Positions 15,441-15,909 of a stretch of DNA of 15,909 nucleotides are shown here, one piece after another. The DNA lies in assembly GCA_964554265.1 (NCBI GenBank), contig CAZKOB010000080.1, positions 1-15,909 of the forward strand, in the 5' to 3' direction. Within the stretch, counting starts at the first letter, position 1; each line of letters begins with the position of its first letter. Source of the stretch: RGIG8745 sp964554265. GTDB lineage: Bacteria > Bacteroidota > Bacteroidia > Bacteroidales > Bacteroidaceae. The notes under the pieces are model-generated. The model saw only the letters and a list, made by a program, of their open reading frames with translations. It made no database searches and was not told where the DNA came from. The position numbers and the translations under genes were made by a program.

Positions 15441-15803
15441 CACATTTTTTGTAAAAAAATCAAAAGATGGGGCTTTCCGAAAACTCCGTTGAATTGTTAA
15501 AAATCAGGCACAAAGTTTCGAGAGCCGGAAAAAAAAGAATGGGATATCAGTAACTGCGCGAGTTCGATTTAAGAAAGTCCTGTAAAAATGGGTAATCTTG
15601 CAAGTTTTTGTATCTTTACAGATGAAAACAAACACATATATCAGAGTATGCAATGACGAAGTGAGAGCAAGTAGTGTAAAATAGGATATATATATCCATT
15701 GGAATTATGCAAGGTGACGCAATGACGAAGTGAGGATTTTTTTGAATCTTTGCGCAGGCATATCCGACAGCTTTTTCCTGTGAATATGCGGTCTTTCTCA
15801 GGA
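15441..15803. other. Intergenic, no gene recognised
   Basis: AT-rich DNA with no supported coding frame. A minus-strand 88-codon frame (15882-15616) spans it, but its residues PHFVIAS and SHFVIAY come from the doubled GCAATGACGAAGTGAG word and its N-terminus from the VKKKEEM repeat, so it is repeat translation. TATCTTTA (15611-15618) resembles a -7 box, but has no TTG at proper spacing. Confidence 0.55.
15650..15734. repeat. 16-bp direct repeat GCAATGACGAAGTGAG x2
   Basis: Identical copies lie at 15650-15665 and 15719-15734, 69 bp apart. The word resembles the CGTCATTGCG-type intergenic repeats known from many bacterial genomes (seen here in reverse complement). It flanks the right VKKKEEM repeat in the same way that GCGACGGAGG words flank the left one. 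Confidence 0.7.
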
Positions 15804-15878
15804 ACATTTCTTCTTTCTTTTTGACACCAAGTCCACCCATAGCAAACAGAGTTCTATTAACATAATTAAGATTCGTTT
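15804..15878 (-). repeat. Dispersed repeat, right copy (VKKKEEM-type)
   Basis: This is the partner of 82-156 in the same orientation and ungapped. It is identical over 15804-15827 and about 80% alike beyond, including the minus-strand ATG (15840) and GGLGVKKKEEMF reading. Just outside it, ATCAGCTGCTGAT (15886-15898) is a perfect short palindrome before a T-run. The strong match in the TTAATT-TGTTAAT part upstream of the ATG means the similarity is not limited to a coding frame. Confidence 0.65.
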
Positions 15879-15909
15879 GCATTATATCAGCTGCTGATTT
15901 TTTGACGTT

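Noticed and set aside
15616..15882. Minus-strand 88-codon frame as a protein gene
   Set aside because: It is made of the VKKKEEM repeat and two copies of GCAATGACGAAGTGAG, has no SD or clear promoter, and resembles repeat translation.

Overview
The window looks like chromosome from a Bacteroidales bacterium, most likely in the Prevotella group. The best promoter candidates are of the Bacteroidota sigma-factor type (TTG, about 20 nt, TAnnTTTG), and the large genes have no Shine-Dalgarno (SD) sequence. The lipoprotein and the very long alpha-2-macroglobulin-like protein are of Bacteroidota style, and AT-rich intergenic DNA is full of short dispersed repeats. Genus-level placement is inference; no rRNA or tRNA gene is present.

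Layout. Positions 1-770 hold no intact gene, only repeats and an inverted repeat. About 771-992 (+) is a decayed fragment of a riboflavin synthase gene. Four genes follow on the minus strand, in the order of transcription: pgk (7911-6664), an orphan NMT1/THI5-type periplasmic binding lipoprotein (6467-5466), a cytoplasmic TPR protein (5312-3072) and a UPF1-like SF1 helicase (3002-1038). A strong hairpin separates pgk from the lipoprotein gene. TPR and helicase are only 69 bp apart and are probably co-transcribed. A divergent 963-bp intergenic region (7912-8874) carries the pgk promoter, a four-unit 21-bp tandem repeat and other repeats. It leads to one 5.6-kb gene on the plus strand (8875-14502), a secreted alpha-2-macroglobulin-like protein whose thioester site appears to be lost.

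The part least explained by known families is 14.6-15.44 kb. A Bacteroidota-type promoter (-7 box TACCTTTG, 14648-14655) is followed by about 780 nt of purine-rich sequence with several short perfect hairpins. It contains a 25-codon hydrophobic microprotein frame (15143-15220) and a 12-codon frame (15295-15333). Both have canonical SD sequences at good spacing, which is unusual in this phylum. A hairpin whose loop resembles the 16S anti-SD lies between them, and a textbook intrinsic terminator ends the unit (15404-15440). I read it as an independent transcription unit: a structured RNA, a microprotein mRNA, or a type I toxin-like locus. I cannot assign it to a known family.

The window is bracketed by two copies of the same roughly 75-bp repeat (82-156 and 15804-15878, same orientation), so much of the non-coding DNA belongs to dispersed repeat families. 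The protein genes form no single pathway: glycolysis (pgk), solute binding, nucleic-acid remodelling (helicase) and envelope protection (A2M-like).
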